From NCBI RefSeq assembly GCF_000003605.2, contig NW_003113969.1, forward strand, positions 77,609-100,759: a stretch of DNA of 23,151 nt, given 5' to 3'. Each line of letters starts with the position of its first letter. Positions within the stretch are counted from its first letter, which is position 1. The stretch is from Saccoglossus kowalevskii. Taxonomy: Eukaryota; Hemichordata; Enteropneusta; Harrimaniidae. Below are positions 11,166-21,255 of the stretch, piece after piece. The position numbers and the translations under genes are program-made. Below the pieces are notes generated by a model. The model saw only the letters and a list, made by a program, of their open reading frames with translations, was not told where the DNA came from and did not search any database.

Positions 11166-14100
11166 TTAAACAGATGTTTGTTTGTAGTCTTTAGTTTCCA
11201 ATATTTTCTTTCCGCACATAGCACAGATACCTACAGAATAAGAAAACAAGCCATATATGGCACAGTCCCTGTTAGTTATCGAATTTATGATATATAGTTT
11301 TGTTTATAGTAATATAGCTGGAATATAACCATGTCAGGAATATGATTATGATGATTGTTTAACATTAAAATGATTGACATTTGTATCTGATCGTCAAACG
11401 AGCTATTGCTCTGGAACAGCATTAATTAAAACAAAATCAGCCATTTTGAATACATATATATATCTATAACATGATGTATAATGACAGAGATGGCTCTAGA
11501 AGCCCATTCATTAAAACAAAATGGCCACCAGTCAGCCATTTTGAATCCAATCTGAAAAATAAGATGTGCATCAGGAACTCGTAATGTCTAATGTATGTTA
11601 TAAGTTTAAACGAAATCCATCCATAAATGCCAGAAATGCTTGATATTTGATGATTTTTTTAGCACAAAAATGGCCTCCATTCGACCACTTTGAATAGGAT
11701 CGTCAAACCAATAAATCTGTGTATCTATGACATAATGTATAATGAATATTTAAAATTTGAACATAATCAGTCAAAGCTATGGCACTAGAATCACAATCAT
11801 TAAAACAGTCGGCCATTTTGAATCTTATCTGAAAAACAAAATGATGTGCATCAAGGTCCTATAATGTCCAATGTATATACCAGGTTTGAACAAAATCCAT
11901 CTGTAAACAGCCGAGAAATGCTTAATTTTGATGATTTTCAGTACAAAAATGGCTGCCATTCGGCCATTTTGAATCATATCATGAAACAAATTGATGTGCA
12001 TATGTATAATGTAATGTATGATGTATGTGTGAAGTTTGATTGTGATTGGTCAAGGCATTTCTAAGATACAGGTCCGGATGCATGCATGCACGGAAGCACG
12101 GAGGTCAAAACATAAGTCCCCGTTTTCGAACTGCGTCCGAACAGGGACTAATAAAACACAGGTTGAGGTATATAAGGTGATAAAAAATATACCCCACACC
12201 AATCCTAAAGGAGTTATATATGGGTACTTTCTGTGAGATATTGGTGGAAAAGTTAAATATTGGCTAATTAATATGCATATTAAGTCTTTAATATACATTG
12301 ATTTCAACCAAAACCTGGGGAATCAATAGTCCAACTTTAGTGGATTGGTACAGCAATCACAGGACAATTGTTTATTTCTTGTCACATGAAGTGTATATTA
12401 TCAATGCTGGCCAAGAGGTTCTATATAGTACCGTTCATACACAGCTCCTTAGCACTGGTGAAGACGTCAAATACCTTAAATCGTGCTAAGAAAGCAAGAA
12501 TGAACGCTTAGCACGGGCTAAGTAACATATAATTAAAGCAAAATTTTAAGAACCGGGTCCAGATCCTCAGCGTGGGATAACAAAGTGTGCGTGAATGCTT
12601 AGCTTGGGCTAAGCGTCCAAAATGACATTGTATTCAATGTTCATTTCTAAGATTTACTATTCATTTTGGTATGCAACTTCTGACATGTCAATCAACGCAA
12701 GCATATTGTTTTTGAGAAAAAATTAAATGACAATGAGACTCTCTAATTCGTGTTATTCTGCAATCTGTACTTACTGAATTTGGTTTGGTATTGTTTTTTA
12801 ACAGTACAACTAGCATGTATACCTTCCTCGTGTATTGAGCAATCATAGCTAAAATACCTGATGATTTTTGTATATTTTTAATAAGTTTGGTTGTTCCATG
12901 GTCTGTGCTAGCCACTTAGTCCTCCCATGCATGAATGCAATTAGGTCTATCCAATATGCAAACATATGAGATTACCTGATGTTTACTGAGTAAATATTAT
13001 TATTTATGAAGGTCATTGATAAGCCAAACATTCCATTCTATAAATATCCAGTAGGCAGCTAATGCAACAAGATTTTAATATTTTTTTAATAATACATTTT
13101 TCTACTTCCTATGCATAGACTCTGGTGCTGCAGTATTTACCTTTTTTATATGCACAGCCCTGGCAATAATGTGAACCAACTTGATGAACAGACTGCTTGC
13201 AGATACGGCACTTTTCAAACCGCATATATGGTTTAAATCTGTAACAGAGTGTTAGCTAAATGAAATAATTGATACACCAATGGGCTAAAAAAGGTAATAA
13301 TAGTGATAGGCTATGGACAATTTTAGCAGTTCACAATTAATCAAGTATATCAGTGGACTGTGAAAACAACATGATCGTGGGATGATCCATTACAAATTAT
13401 ACAAAACAATAAACATATGTATATTAATATAATCTAGGTGTCAGTTCCTACCAGGCTTTTAACCTGTATGCACAACTTATTTTAGTGATAGAAAATTTAA
13501 AATGATGGGCTAAATTTCAACAAACATGTTCCCCTTTGATTGAAAGTTTTCAGTCATTCACAATTACTAAGAGAAAAAAACTACAAGTCTACGACAATTG
13601 TCTTTGAATTTTGTTCTCAGGCAGGCACTTTTCATTTTCTGGTTATAAGCCTGGTTGCTGTCCACACAATGATTAAAAGGCAATTTCACACACCTTGCTT
13701 TCTTTGAAGTGAGTAGTTTGTTTTCATTAACAGTTCTTCCACCACTTTCTGTAATAAACATGAAAACATCCCTTTGAAGACATTAAATGGACTATGGGGA
13801 AATAGAATTGAGCAAAAGAAGAGAAAATTGACAAAATACTCCAATGTACTTTTAATGTGTGAAACCAGTGAAGTTATCCTAATATATCTGGAGACCATTA
13901 TAAATTTGAACTTAATAAACCCAGATATGAAACTGTGACTGTGAATGAATTGATTAATTTACTAAAAGGAAACATATCCTCTTCTGGTTCTTAATTACAT
14001 TCAAATTGGTAATAATTGAATTTAATAACAAAAATGAAATTCAAGATTAATTTTGAAACCAACCGACTGTATTCCTTGCACCAGATTTCCATGGGTCTGG

Positions 14101-16221
14101 AGTGATCACCTTGCCTAATTTCTTTTGACCTGAATGGAAAAAAAATAACAGTGACATGCCCATTCTTTAAAACGTTTGGTGCACATAACCATTGGTACAC
14201 ATTTTTCGAAATTGTTCATAATTTTCCTACACATATATTACAATATTATGGAAATGCATACAGTGTAGAAAATTAACACTGGTCCTTTGGCCCATGGAGG
14301 TATATACATGTATATAATTGGCCCAAGACTAACTTATTTTGTATAGGACAGACAGTTTTAAGAAACCAATATAAAACATGCCATGGATGTGCAGTTATAA
14401 AGCCACCAAGTACTAAGAAAGACAATTTACGAAAACAATGAGCATATTCTGATCAATCGAGAGATACGTTCTAAACATGCCTCTGTACAGCTGCTTCTCA
14501 GCTTCATTATGCTTATGATGTGCAACATTTCTCAGACAGTCATTAAGAATAAGAATACTAGAGTACATCAGACACTGGTTACACTCTTGTTTTGCCATAT
14601 GATCAGCAATAAGATGCCAGTAGAAACACACATCATTGACTTTAAAGTGCCTGTGCAATGCCCACCCACACGCTTCCCATTTTAGATCTGTGCCCAACTG
14701 AAATGAGCAATTATTGATTTTTTTGCTGAAAATGATTACTCGTATCCAAGTAAATTTGAGATATTTCCCGTGCTGTAGCCACGCCCACCTATCCTGAAAC
14801 GGTCGACTGTTTCCGGATTTCCGTCTCTCGCCGAAAGTGCGCCACCGAATGCAAAAATATGAGAGGAAGCCATACCCCTGGGCCGTACTTTTATATCACT
14901 GTGTCATTCAACGTACAACTGTACTTTTAAACGATGTACATTTTTTAATCGGCGTTTCTTTTGTCTATTTTATTTTTGAGAGAGCGTCATAAAAATGGAA
15001 TCTTTGATTGTAATGAGCTATTGCATATAAATAAATAATTAGGAATCAAATCAATGTACGCAAAAAGGAATTACTCACTTCCGAGTATATTTCTGCAAAA
15101 ATGTAAAATTTGGGCGAAACGAAAACTTGCATCGTCTGTATCTGCAAACCGCTTTAAAATTTGAGTTTGGGTGCACTATGACACATAGGACGGAAATATA
15201 TTGATGTATGGGCATAGATTTCTTGCGGATTTCCTAGCTAGGAAAACAAAAGTCTTATTTATAAATCTAATCGAAAAAATGCAATCACACAAATATGGTA
15301 TCATGTGGGTATTCAGCTTTTCCCCGATAAATATGTTTGAAACTTGATTGAACAAATTGTCATCACAAGTGAACTTAATGTAATAGCCATGGCAACAAGC
15401 TTGTAAGGATCCCCCAGGAAAAAGCCATTCTACTTACCAAGGGTGGCTTAGTTCTGCATATGTGTTATCTATAAATAACACCATTGTGATATATCACAGG
15501 AGAATGTTTCAAATGCGATCTGATTTTAAAAGTTCTGTCTTCAAGTTTTTGGGGCAAACATTTGTCAATATAAAAAAATATTGAGGACATCGATGAAGGA
15601 AAGAGTTCCTTAAGGCCCCCAACCCAAACCCTAACAATCCAGCCCCCCCCCCCAATGTTATTCAATATGCCCCTCCATATAAGTGACTTGAAGAGGGGAA
15701 GCACTGGAGGGCATGGATAGCATTAGAGTTATGAGTGAGGGATCCTAAGGAACTCTTACCACAAAATCTCTAGTGGAATGGCATTAGCATATCAATTATA
15801 ATTGTATTAACACTTACACATTCCCCGGAGGGATTCATTGGCAATGGTTACCGGTACAAATGTTCAAGAAAGAATAAAAGTGTGATAACAAATCAGGACC
15901 TGCTCCGTTTTAGTAGGACCTGCAGTCTTTATCAGTCCTTCCGCCCAGGAGGAGCATCGGATTAATTTTCTACACTGAATACATATATTTTAAGACATGT
16001 CTTATTATGCATTACACAAAACACACACCGGTACATATTTTACATGACATTACACACCGCGCAGATATTACAAATTGAGATTTGACAAGATTATACGTCA
16101 CTTTGTCTGAACGCTTTTGCGAAGTGCTTGCGTAAGAGCCATGGTCAATTTGATTTAACATAAAGAGGTATAAGTAATGGGAATGACGGAAGCACATATA
16201 CTTACACTTGTCACAAACCAT
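11166..16221 (-). CDS. CRIPT: CRIPT, cysteine-rich PDZ-binding / minor-spliceosome protein, complete, five exons
   Basis: In transcript order the coding exons are 16221-16206, 14129-14064, 13748-13694, 13238-13141 and 11230-11166 (stop TAA at 11168-11166). Together they are 300 nt, giving 99 residues against 101 in human. All introns are GT-AG and every phase closes. The protein begins MVCDKC (Cys3/Cys6), continues KKLGKVITPDPWKSGARNT, then ESGGRTVNENKLLTSKKAR. It carries three more CxxC pairs: CRIC (56-59), CQGC (71-74) and CAMC (81-84). It ends QTSV, a class I PDZ ligand. No transmembrane segment or signal peptide is present. Known roles: binding to PSD-95-type PDZ domains and microtubules in neurons, and a structural zinc-binding subunit of the activated minor spliceosome. 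Introns are about 2.08, 0.32, 0.46 and 1.91 kb. The 16-nt first coding exon and the isolated last exon would be missed by ORF scanning. It is divergent with the SR gene and convergent with FKTN. Confidence 0.97.
11241..12160 (+). repeat. Dispersed repeat copy 2, inside CRIPT intron 4
   Basis: Second copy of the repeat at 8509-9568, without the MITE and without the long CA tract. At the position of the CA tract it has GCATGCATGCACGG instead. Similarity begins sharply at AGAAAACAAGCC (11241) and ends after GGGACTAATAAAAC. Perfect hairpin cores occur at 11517-11543 (9 bp arms CAAAATGGC / GCCATTTTG, 9-nt loop) and 11946-11970 (8 bp arms, 9-nt loop). The left end lies only 11 bp from the boundary of CRIPT's last exon. 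Confidence 0.75.
12448..12614. repeat. Cluster of TTAGC / GCTAA inverted motifs
   Basis: CTTAGCAC (12448-12455) pairs with GTGCTAAG (12483-12490). CTTAGC (12507-12512) pairs with GCTAAG (12517-12522), and GCTTAGC (12597-12603) with GCTAAGC (12608-12614). That is six motif copies in 167 bp, making three potential stem-loops. It lies in CRIPT intron 4. Confidence 0.7.
14413..14697 (-). other. Exon-like open reading frame in CRIPT intron 1, unrecognised
   Basis: On the minus strand a strong 3' splice-site-like sequence (TGCTCATTTCAG) is followed at 14697 by an open frame. It reads LGTDLKWEACGWALHRHF and continues through KVNDVCFYWHLIADHMAKQE to a stop at 14413. It is rich in Trp, His and Cys and reads more like protein than nearby noncoding DNA. 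The same frame is open upstream to about 14905. A GTAAAT donor-like site lies near the end of the frame. It has CRIPT's orientation but is not part of CRIPT, whose phases close without it. It could be an exon of a nested gene, an alternative exon or a mobile-element relic. I do not recognise the protein. Confidence 0.3.
14760..14875 (-). promoter_or_regulatory. Small CpG-rich patch with GC-box and ETS-like motifs in CRIPT intron 1
   Basis: About ten CpG dinucleotides occur in roughly 95 bp (14768-14863) inside an AT-rich intron. On the minus strand it holds GGTGGGCGTGGC (SP/KLF-type GC box) and ATCCGGAAAC (ETS core). It lies directly upstream, on the minus strand, of the exon-like frame at 14697. 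A secondary promoter is plausible but unproven. A 45-codon ORF (14873-14736, minus) beginning MASSHIFAF also overlaps it. Confidence 0.3.
14900..16205. other. Upstream part of CRIPT intron 1, no coding signal
   Basis: AT-rich with a C-run at about 15641-15652 and a direct repeat AGGACCTGC at about 15896 and 15915. No exon was identified. Confidence 0.5.
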
Positions 16222-16988
16222 ATCTGCGATTTAAAAAATGTTTTAGATGGCTGTGTTGTCCTATCTCCCTCTCAAACCAAAACAACACTGGTCGGCTTCC
16301 AGATAGTGTCAATGACGGGTGAAAGGTTATGTACACTTTCGAACATTAGTTTTATTTGCGATTTAGTTTTTCTATGTAAGCTATTTAAAAGAAAAATAGA
16401 TTTTGAAATATTAATCGTACTTTAAAAATATATCCTTCATATTATTTATTTGACTTGTTAATGAAGTATGATTGCTTAATTTACCAAACTATAAATCTAC
16501 CCCTTGTACGAGGAGGGGAAATATCCCTGATTCGCACTTCAGGAAACCCGTCAGTTGACCTTTTTGTTTGTACAACATAGCGTTTTAGACGTCCAGTTCT
16601 ACTAGGCGAAGCGGATCACTTCTTAAATACCTCTGATCTATAGTCGCCGTACTATTTTGTATCCCAGGTTCGTCATCGCTTCGTAGACAACTCTTACGTC
16701 TTCGGCAATATTATGTTCCACGTTGTGAAGTAAAATCGCGATTCGCACGCGTCAATCTGGCGACGGCGTTCTTCAGTTTCATTGATTTCGACAATGCATT
16801 CATTCATGTGATACACTATCAGTAAACCGTTCGCTCGTCGTTCATTATTGCTCGAGGATTACTATATCGCGACAAGACAACATATTATATATATATTAAT
16901 ATAGTTAATACTCAATATTCTTCGATATTTTTTGTTATTTCCTACTGTCTTCATTTCTCCGCTATACAGGACAAAGACATCGCCAAAG
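16222..16988. promoter_or_regulatory. Shared head-to-head promoter interval of CRIPT and the SR gene
   Basis: The two start codons are 767 bp apart on opposite strands, with no other gene between them. By hand count about 31 CpG dinucleotides fall in 16501-16880, against very few in the flanking AT-rich DNA, so this block is CpG-island-like. No canonical TATA box is obvious; AT-rich TATATATA near 16886-16897 lies on the SR side. Exact start sites cannot be read from sequence. Bidirectional use is inferred from geometry and CpG density. Confidence 0.7.
16940..16969 (+). other. Candidate 3' splice site of a 5'-UTR intron of the SR gene
   Basis: A pyrimidine-rich run ends in TATACAG at 16963-16969, just 19 nt before the ATG at 16989. 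This has the form of a 3' splice site, implying a noncoding first exon within the CpG-rich block. I could not choose the matching donor; CAG|GTTCGT near 16668 is one candidate. Alternatively this is simply pyrimidine-rich leader sequence. Confidence 0.4.
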
Positions 16989-19079
16989 ATGGTGGCCAGT
17001 CGCATTTACGTTGGAGATCTCCGTCCGGATGTTCGCAAGGAAGACTTGGAAAAAGAGTTCGGCAAATTTGGTCGCGTCGTTGATATCTGGATTGCGCGGA
17101 ACCCACCCGGCTTCGCCTTTCTTGAATTCGACAGCCCTAAAGACGCCGACGTCGCTGTAAGATCTCTTGATGGGAAAAGCGTATGTGGTTCTCGGGTGAG
17201 AGTTGAGATATCACGTGGTCGCGGACGCGGTGGTGGCGGCGGAGGAAGAGATCGCGGCGGAGGAAGAGATAGAGGCCCACCACGATCATTCGGCGGTCCC
17301 CCAAGAAGTGGTCCACCTGGTATGTCATCAAGGCCGCCACCGTCAGCTTATCGAGACTACCCACCAGACTATTCAAGCAGATACGAGTCGCGATACGACG
17401 ACGCACCACGATCACGATATGCAGATGGATACAGTTCTTTTGGTTCACGATCACCGAATGCAAGTTATCGCAGCAGATCGCCAATCCGACGAAGGTAGAC
17501 CACACGCCAGTTTGGCATACAGATGCCTCATTATTTTTATTCGCAGTGATGTATTTCAACACCGCAGTGTTTTCAGAAGAAGGTTCGATCCCCAATTTAT
17601 AGCAAAATCGCACGTGTCAAACTTCCGATTCGAAATCAAGTAAAATGTAGTACCGATAGTTTATATTTTGGCAAGTTTTCTCCTCTTCTGCTTCCACAGT
17701 CTTGTCGCATCCTGGTTATCGCAGTGGTATGCTCACCAGCTTTGATTCCAGACAACCTACGTGCGCTCACGTGTATATTTGTTTTTCATTTGGTCATTCT
17801 GTCTATTGTTTGGCATGTGCTAATTTGGAATGAAAACCAGTCTTCATCACTTATCTACAAAAATTTCGCTCTTCACTTCACTTCATTGTCGGGGCATGTG
17901 TCACACACGATTCAGTATACTGGTATTGTTTATTTCGCTTTGCGAACCTGCTGCTCCCGCCTGCTCTGCCTTCCCATTCAAATGGATAGCGGCGTCGCAA
18001 TACATCAATAAAATACCTAGATATATCAGCGATTCCTACGTATACATGTGCAAGGCATCTGAAGCAGACATTTTATGTTCACTTCGCTTCCAAAGCGTTT
18101 ATTCATCCAAAATACGCATCGTTTTTAATCAGGCTCAGTTGAGATTTCTTTTGGAGAAAAGGAATTCATTCGCTGTTATCAGTTGCACTGCACAAAAGTC
18201 GCAATATACCTCGCTAATGAATCTGCTCGCCCATTCCAATCTTGTCGTCACCAGCATATGTTGAGACACCATGGGTCAGTTGGCGGTGTATTGGAGATGA
18301 AATGGTACAGTTGGTTGTCCATATTTCTCTTTTTTTAATAATTCTTTCAATTGTCATGTGAATAAATGCATGTATTCGGTGAAAAGCTTTGATATATTAG
18401 ACTTAACTGTTATAGTCTGATTTTTAATGATGTCATGCTTAATTATGTTACAGTATTTCATGGTGTACAATAAGACACTTTACTTGTTAGTGATGCTTTG
18501 GATGTTTGTTATACATGTGCATGTATATAGACAGTCGTATAACAACATTATCATCATATATTTATTTACTATATTGTTATAAAATAACGCAAAAGTTTAT
18601 GCCAGATCAATAATGTGGCTTCTTTGTTCTAGATCTCCACCAGCGTTATCAAGAAGTAGAGATTATGTCAGAGAATATAGAGACTATCGGGATTATGCCA
18701 CATCAGCAGCTCCTAGGTGAGTGAGGTAATAACATCTTTATCACTCCAAAGTCGTCAGTAGCCTTGCCAATTCTCTCCTCTCCTCTACTGTAAAACCTCA
18801 TCGAACAGCCGCCGGTCTTCCCTTTCACTGCAAGTTTCTTTCTGACCTCTCTAAAAGTATGACAATTTTTTAATGCATTTTGTCTACACAACTTGAATCT
18901 GATGCATTAATTTTATATTTTGCAGTTACGGAGCGTCTCGTTACGATAGGTCGTACGATAGAGGGCCGCCTCCACCTCCTCCACCTGGCACTTACGACAG
19001 ACCACCTTATGACAGAAGTCCGTACGAGAGAGCATCAACTGCATACGATAGAACAAGATCACCCCCGCCAAGGCGATAG
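16989..19079 (+). CDS. SRSF3: SR splicing factor, SRSF3/Rbp1 type, complete, three exons
   Basis: Coding exons are 16989-17494, 18633-18716 and 18926-19079 (TAG): 744 nt, 247 residues. Both introns are GT-AG with phase 2. Residues 5-75 form one RRM with RNP2 RIYVGD and RNP1 GFAFLEF. The stretch WIARNPPGFAF and the later DGKSVCGSRVRVE are diagnostic of the SRSF3/SRSF7/Rbp1 subgroup. There is no CCHC zinc knuckle after the RRM, which argues against SRSF7. Residues 76-98 are an Arg/Gly hinge with a run of six Gly. The rest is rich in R, S, Y, D and P with SRSP, RSRSP and RSPPP motifs plus a seven-proline run, so the RS domain is unusual and Tyr-rich. Expected role: nuclear RNA binding, exon definition, and possibly mRNA export. 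ATG 16989 follows AAAG and precedes G, a good Kozak context. An in-frame upstream ATG at 16932 lies in a likely 5' intron end and was not used. The paralogue name is less certain than the family. Confidence 0.93.
17495..18632 (+). other. SR gene intron 1 with immediate stop and intronic poly(A) signals
   Basis: If this 1,138 bp intron is retained, the reading frame meets TAG at 17496-17498, the first codon after the junction. The result is a clean 169-residue protein ending SPIRRR. Two AATAAA hexamers lie inside (18007-18012 and 18361-18366). The part 17500-18270 is less AT-rich than the rest of the intron and keeps long open frames in more than one phase, but none reads like a known protein. 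A short intron-retained or intronically polyadenylated isoform is therefore possible. That is an inference from sequence only. Confidence 0.45.
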
Positions 19080-21009
19080 AAGGGAAATATCCACCTACAA
19101 AAAAAAACTTACTAGTATTTATTTTGTTCATGCATGTAAATATGTGTTGTGCTCTGCCAGGTCTTTGATTTTAAACTAGCAGTTTGTCTGGGTCCTATGG
19201 AGATTTGGTATAAACATTGAATATTAAATTAGTACACACTTTGCACATAGAAAAACATTAATTTAGATAGGCCAAGGGGGATAATGATTGGATCAACCGG
19301 TATTGCAAGAAAAATCCAATGGGTGTGTGACATTTATTGGAAAGAGATTTGACTCTGTGCCAGTAATGTCGTTGCACATGTTTTTCCTGCTAAATCTTCA
19401 AAGTGTTTTTTTTTTTTTAATAGCTAGTATATGATTATGTACTCTCAAAAACTGAATATTGTTTTCACCAAGGCATCCACATTGAGAGCAGTGTCTGAAT
19501 ACACCAAATATTGTCTTTAATTATCATTTTCTTGTTCATCCTTTTTGTTTATAGAAGTTTTTAAACAGGCCGATTCAGGGGTCCTTCATCTAATCTTTCC
19601 CCAGTGTAGCAGGACAGACTGTTTTTGGCTTTGATAATACCGTATTGTTGAAATTGTATGTCATTAATTTGTAGAGTACTGCTTGAAGAAAAAAGCTATT
19701 CATTGTATTAAATTGTATTGAAATGGTTAGTTCATTGATCAAAGTATACCCTCTCAAGGTGTTACATTTATAAAACTGCATCTTTACAAATGGTCTCGCT
19801 ATGTAACTGACATGTCTTTGAATAACTACCAGCAAGATCTTTTTAGCTTGCTCATTAATGTTATTCACATTTGTACAACAGACTGTTATTCTAGTATGTT
19901 TTAAGTATTAAAAAGCTTTTTAATGTGAGTTGTTATCTGTTATGATGGTATGAATGCAAGAAAACTATTGTCTGGTGGCATGAATGGTTGTTCTTAATTT
20001 TTTTGGAAGCTTGTATTGATCTGGGTCCTACTTTGTCAGCGTGGGCGTTATTTACATTTGGTTGCTGGCTGCCCACTCGAACATCATCGTGGATCCTGTT
20101 ATAGCGAAAATTAGGTGAATGCATACTTTTTTTAGATCGAGCAGATAAGCTACATAAATATGAATGAGTACAGTGACTGTCAGAACCTCAATTTATCCAT
20201 AAAAAATCTTGGTTGTATTACCGGTAATTTGAGTGACAATTGATGGTCATATAGTCTCTCCATGCAATGGTGTTGATATGCAAGTAAATGTGTGAACACG
20301 CACAAAGATAAAATTTTGAAGGTCTTGTTTCCTTGAAGGGCTTTATCTATTTTGTAATGGCAAAGGGAGCTATGTCTATTTTTCAAATGCTGTAATAGTA
20401 TTTTTTCAATGCATGAATACAGTGAGCTGACATTTTGTTGTCCGTGTATTGCATACTGAAATTCAGGCAGGTGGCCTGTATAAGCAATATCTGCATAATA
20501 ATCAGATTATGAATATTCATCATCTAACCTACAAAATTAAATAACCAAAGACAAGAAAATTTGTTTTTTTTAGTTCTTTGAAAAAAAAAATCAAGTTATT
20601 ATTAGCTAAATGAGCAGAGTGCCTGTTAAATGACTGTTGCGTGTTTTAACTGAACCTTGATGGTTTCCTTTTAGCACAGTCGCATATCAACAGTACTTTC
20701 TAGCAACATTGAATTATTACATTCATGAATAATTCCTTTCATTGAGAGAATATTTGAAAATAACAAAATTTAACCAAAAATTATCAATATTTTTAAAATT
20801 ACTATGTAACTTATTGCCACTGCTCCCTTTAATTTTTTTGAATCTTGAAAATACTGTGAAAATTTGCCCATTCTCTCCTTGTTTTTTCTGCATACAAAAT
20901 GCATGAAAAGTTCTCAAAAGACAAAATTTCACTGAGAAACTACAATTGAATCTGAGAAAATTGAGCAAAAATAAGGCTTAGAGGGAACACTGACTATCGC
21001 TAATATTGG
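19080..21009. other. SR gene 3' UTR and downstream DNA, no further gene
   Basis: The nearest poly(A)-like hexamer is ATTAAA at 19223-19228, about 145 nt after the stop. Other candidates lie much farther on. Short ORFs on both strands here have low-complexity, AT-driven composition and were not accepted. Confidence 0.5.
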
Positions 21010-21255
21010 CACCACCGAGGGATAATATTATTTCTTTTTTTTTGAAACAGCTTAGGATAATATTATCTCTCTTGTTGGGGCCACCAGGGGATAATATCTC
21101 TCGTGTTGGGGCCACCGGGGGATAATATCCTTGTTGATGGATGACTCATAGATAATATTATCTCTTCTTGAGGGATCTCTCAGGGATAATGTTATTTTCT
21201 AAGTTTGGACCACTCTGGTATGATGATATCTCCTTCCTTCTTTGGACCACTCTTA
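21010..21255. repeat. Degenerate tandem array, unit about 33 bp
   Basis: About seven units with consensus GGATAATATTATCTCT followed by TTGTTGGGGCCACC start near 21019, 21055, 21089, 21119, 21151, 21183 and 21219. A perfect 12 bp palindrome GATAATATTATC is present at 21056-21067 and 21151-21162. Looser relatives (GAGATAATATTTTCTC) recur near 21287, 21373 and 21492. Confidence 0.75.

Noticed and set aside
15615..15645. AACCCAAACCCTAAC resembling telomeric repeats
   Set aside because: Only about two imperfect units next to a C-run, which is not a telomere array.
16932..16988. Upstream in-frame ATG that would extend the SR protein by 19 residues
   Set aside because: The stretch looks like the end of a 5'-UTR intron (pyrimidine tract plus CAG), the added residues are unlike SR N-termini, and ATG 16989 has a better context.
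17570..17610. GGTTCGATCCCC resembling a tRNA B box
   Set aside because: There is no A box at the right distance upstream and no cloverleaf can be drawn.
17137..17643. Long ORFs on both strands overlapping SR exon 1
   Set aside because: They are shadows of the RRM/RS reading frame, repetitive in composition, and have no domain.
17700..17760. tRNA-like GCAGTGGTATGC ... TTGATTCCAGAC
   Set aside because: The spacing is too short for a tRNA and the acceptor-stem ends do not pair.
17724..18264. Overlapping ORFs of 95 and 144 codons in SR intron 1
   Set aside because: Different frames of the same DNA, no start context, and no recognisable protein. The notable point is the retained-intron stop, reported separately.
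21010..21255. Possible CRISPR array
   Set aside because: Units are degenerate, contiguous and without unique spacers, and the window is eukaryotic.
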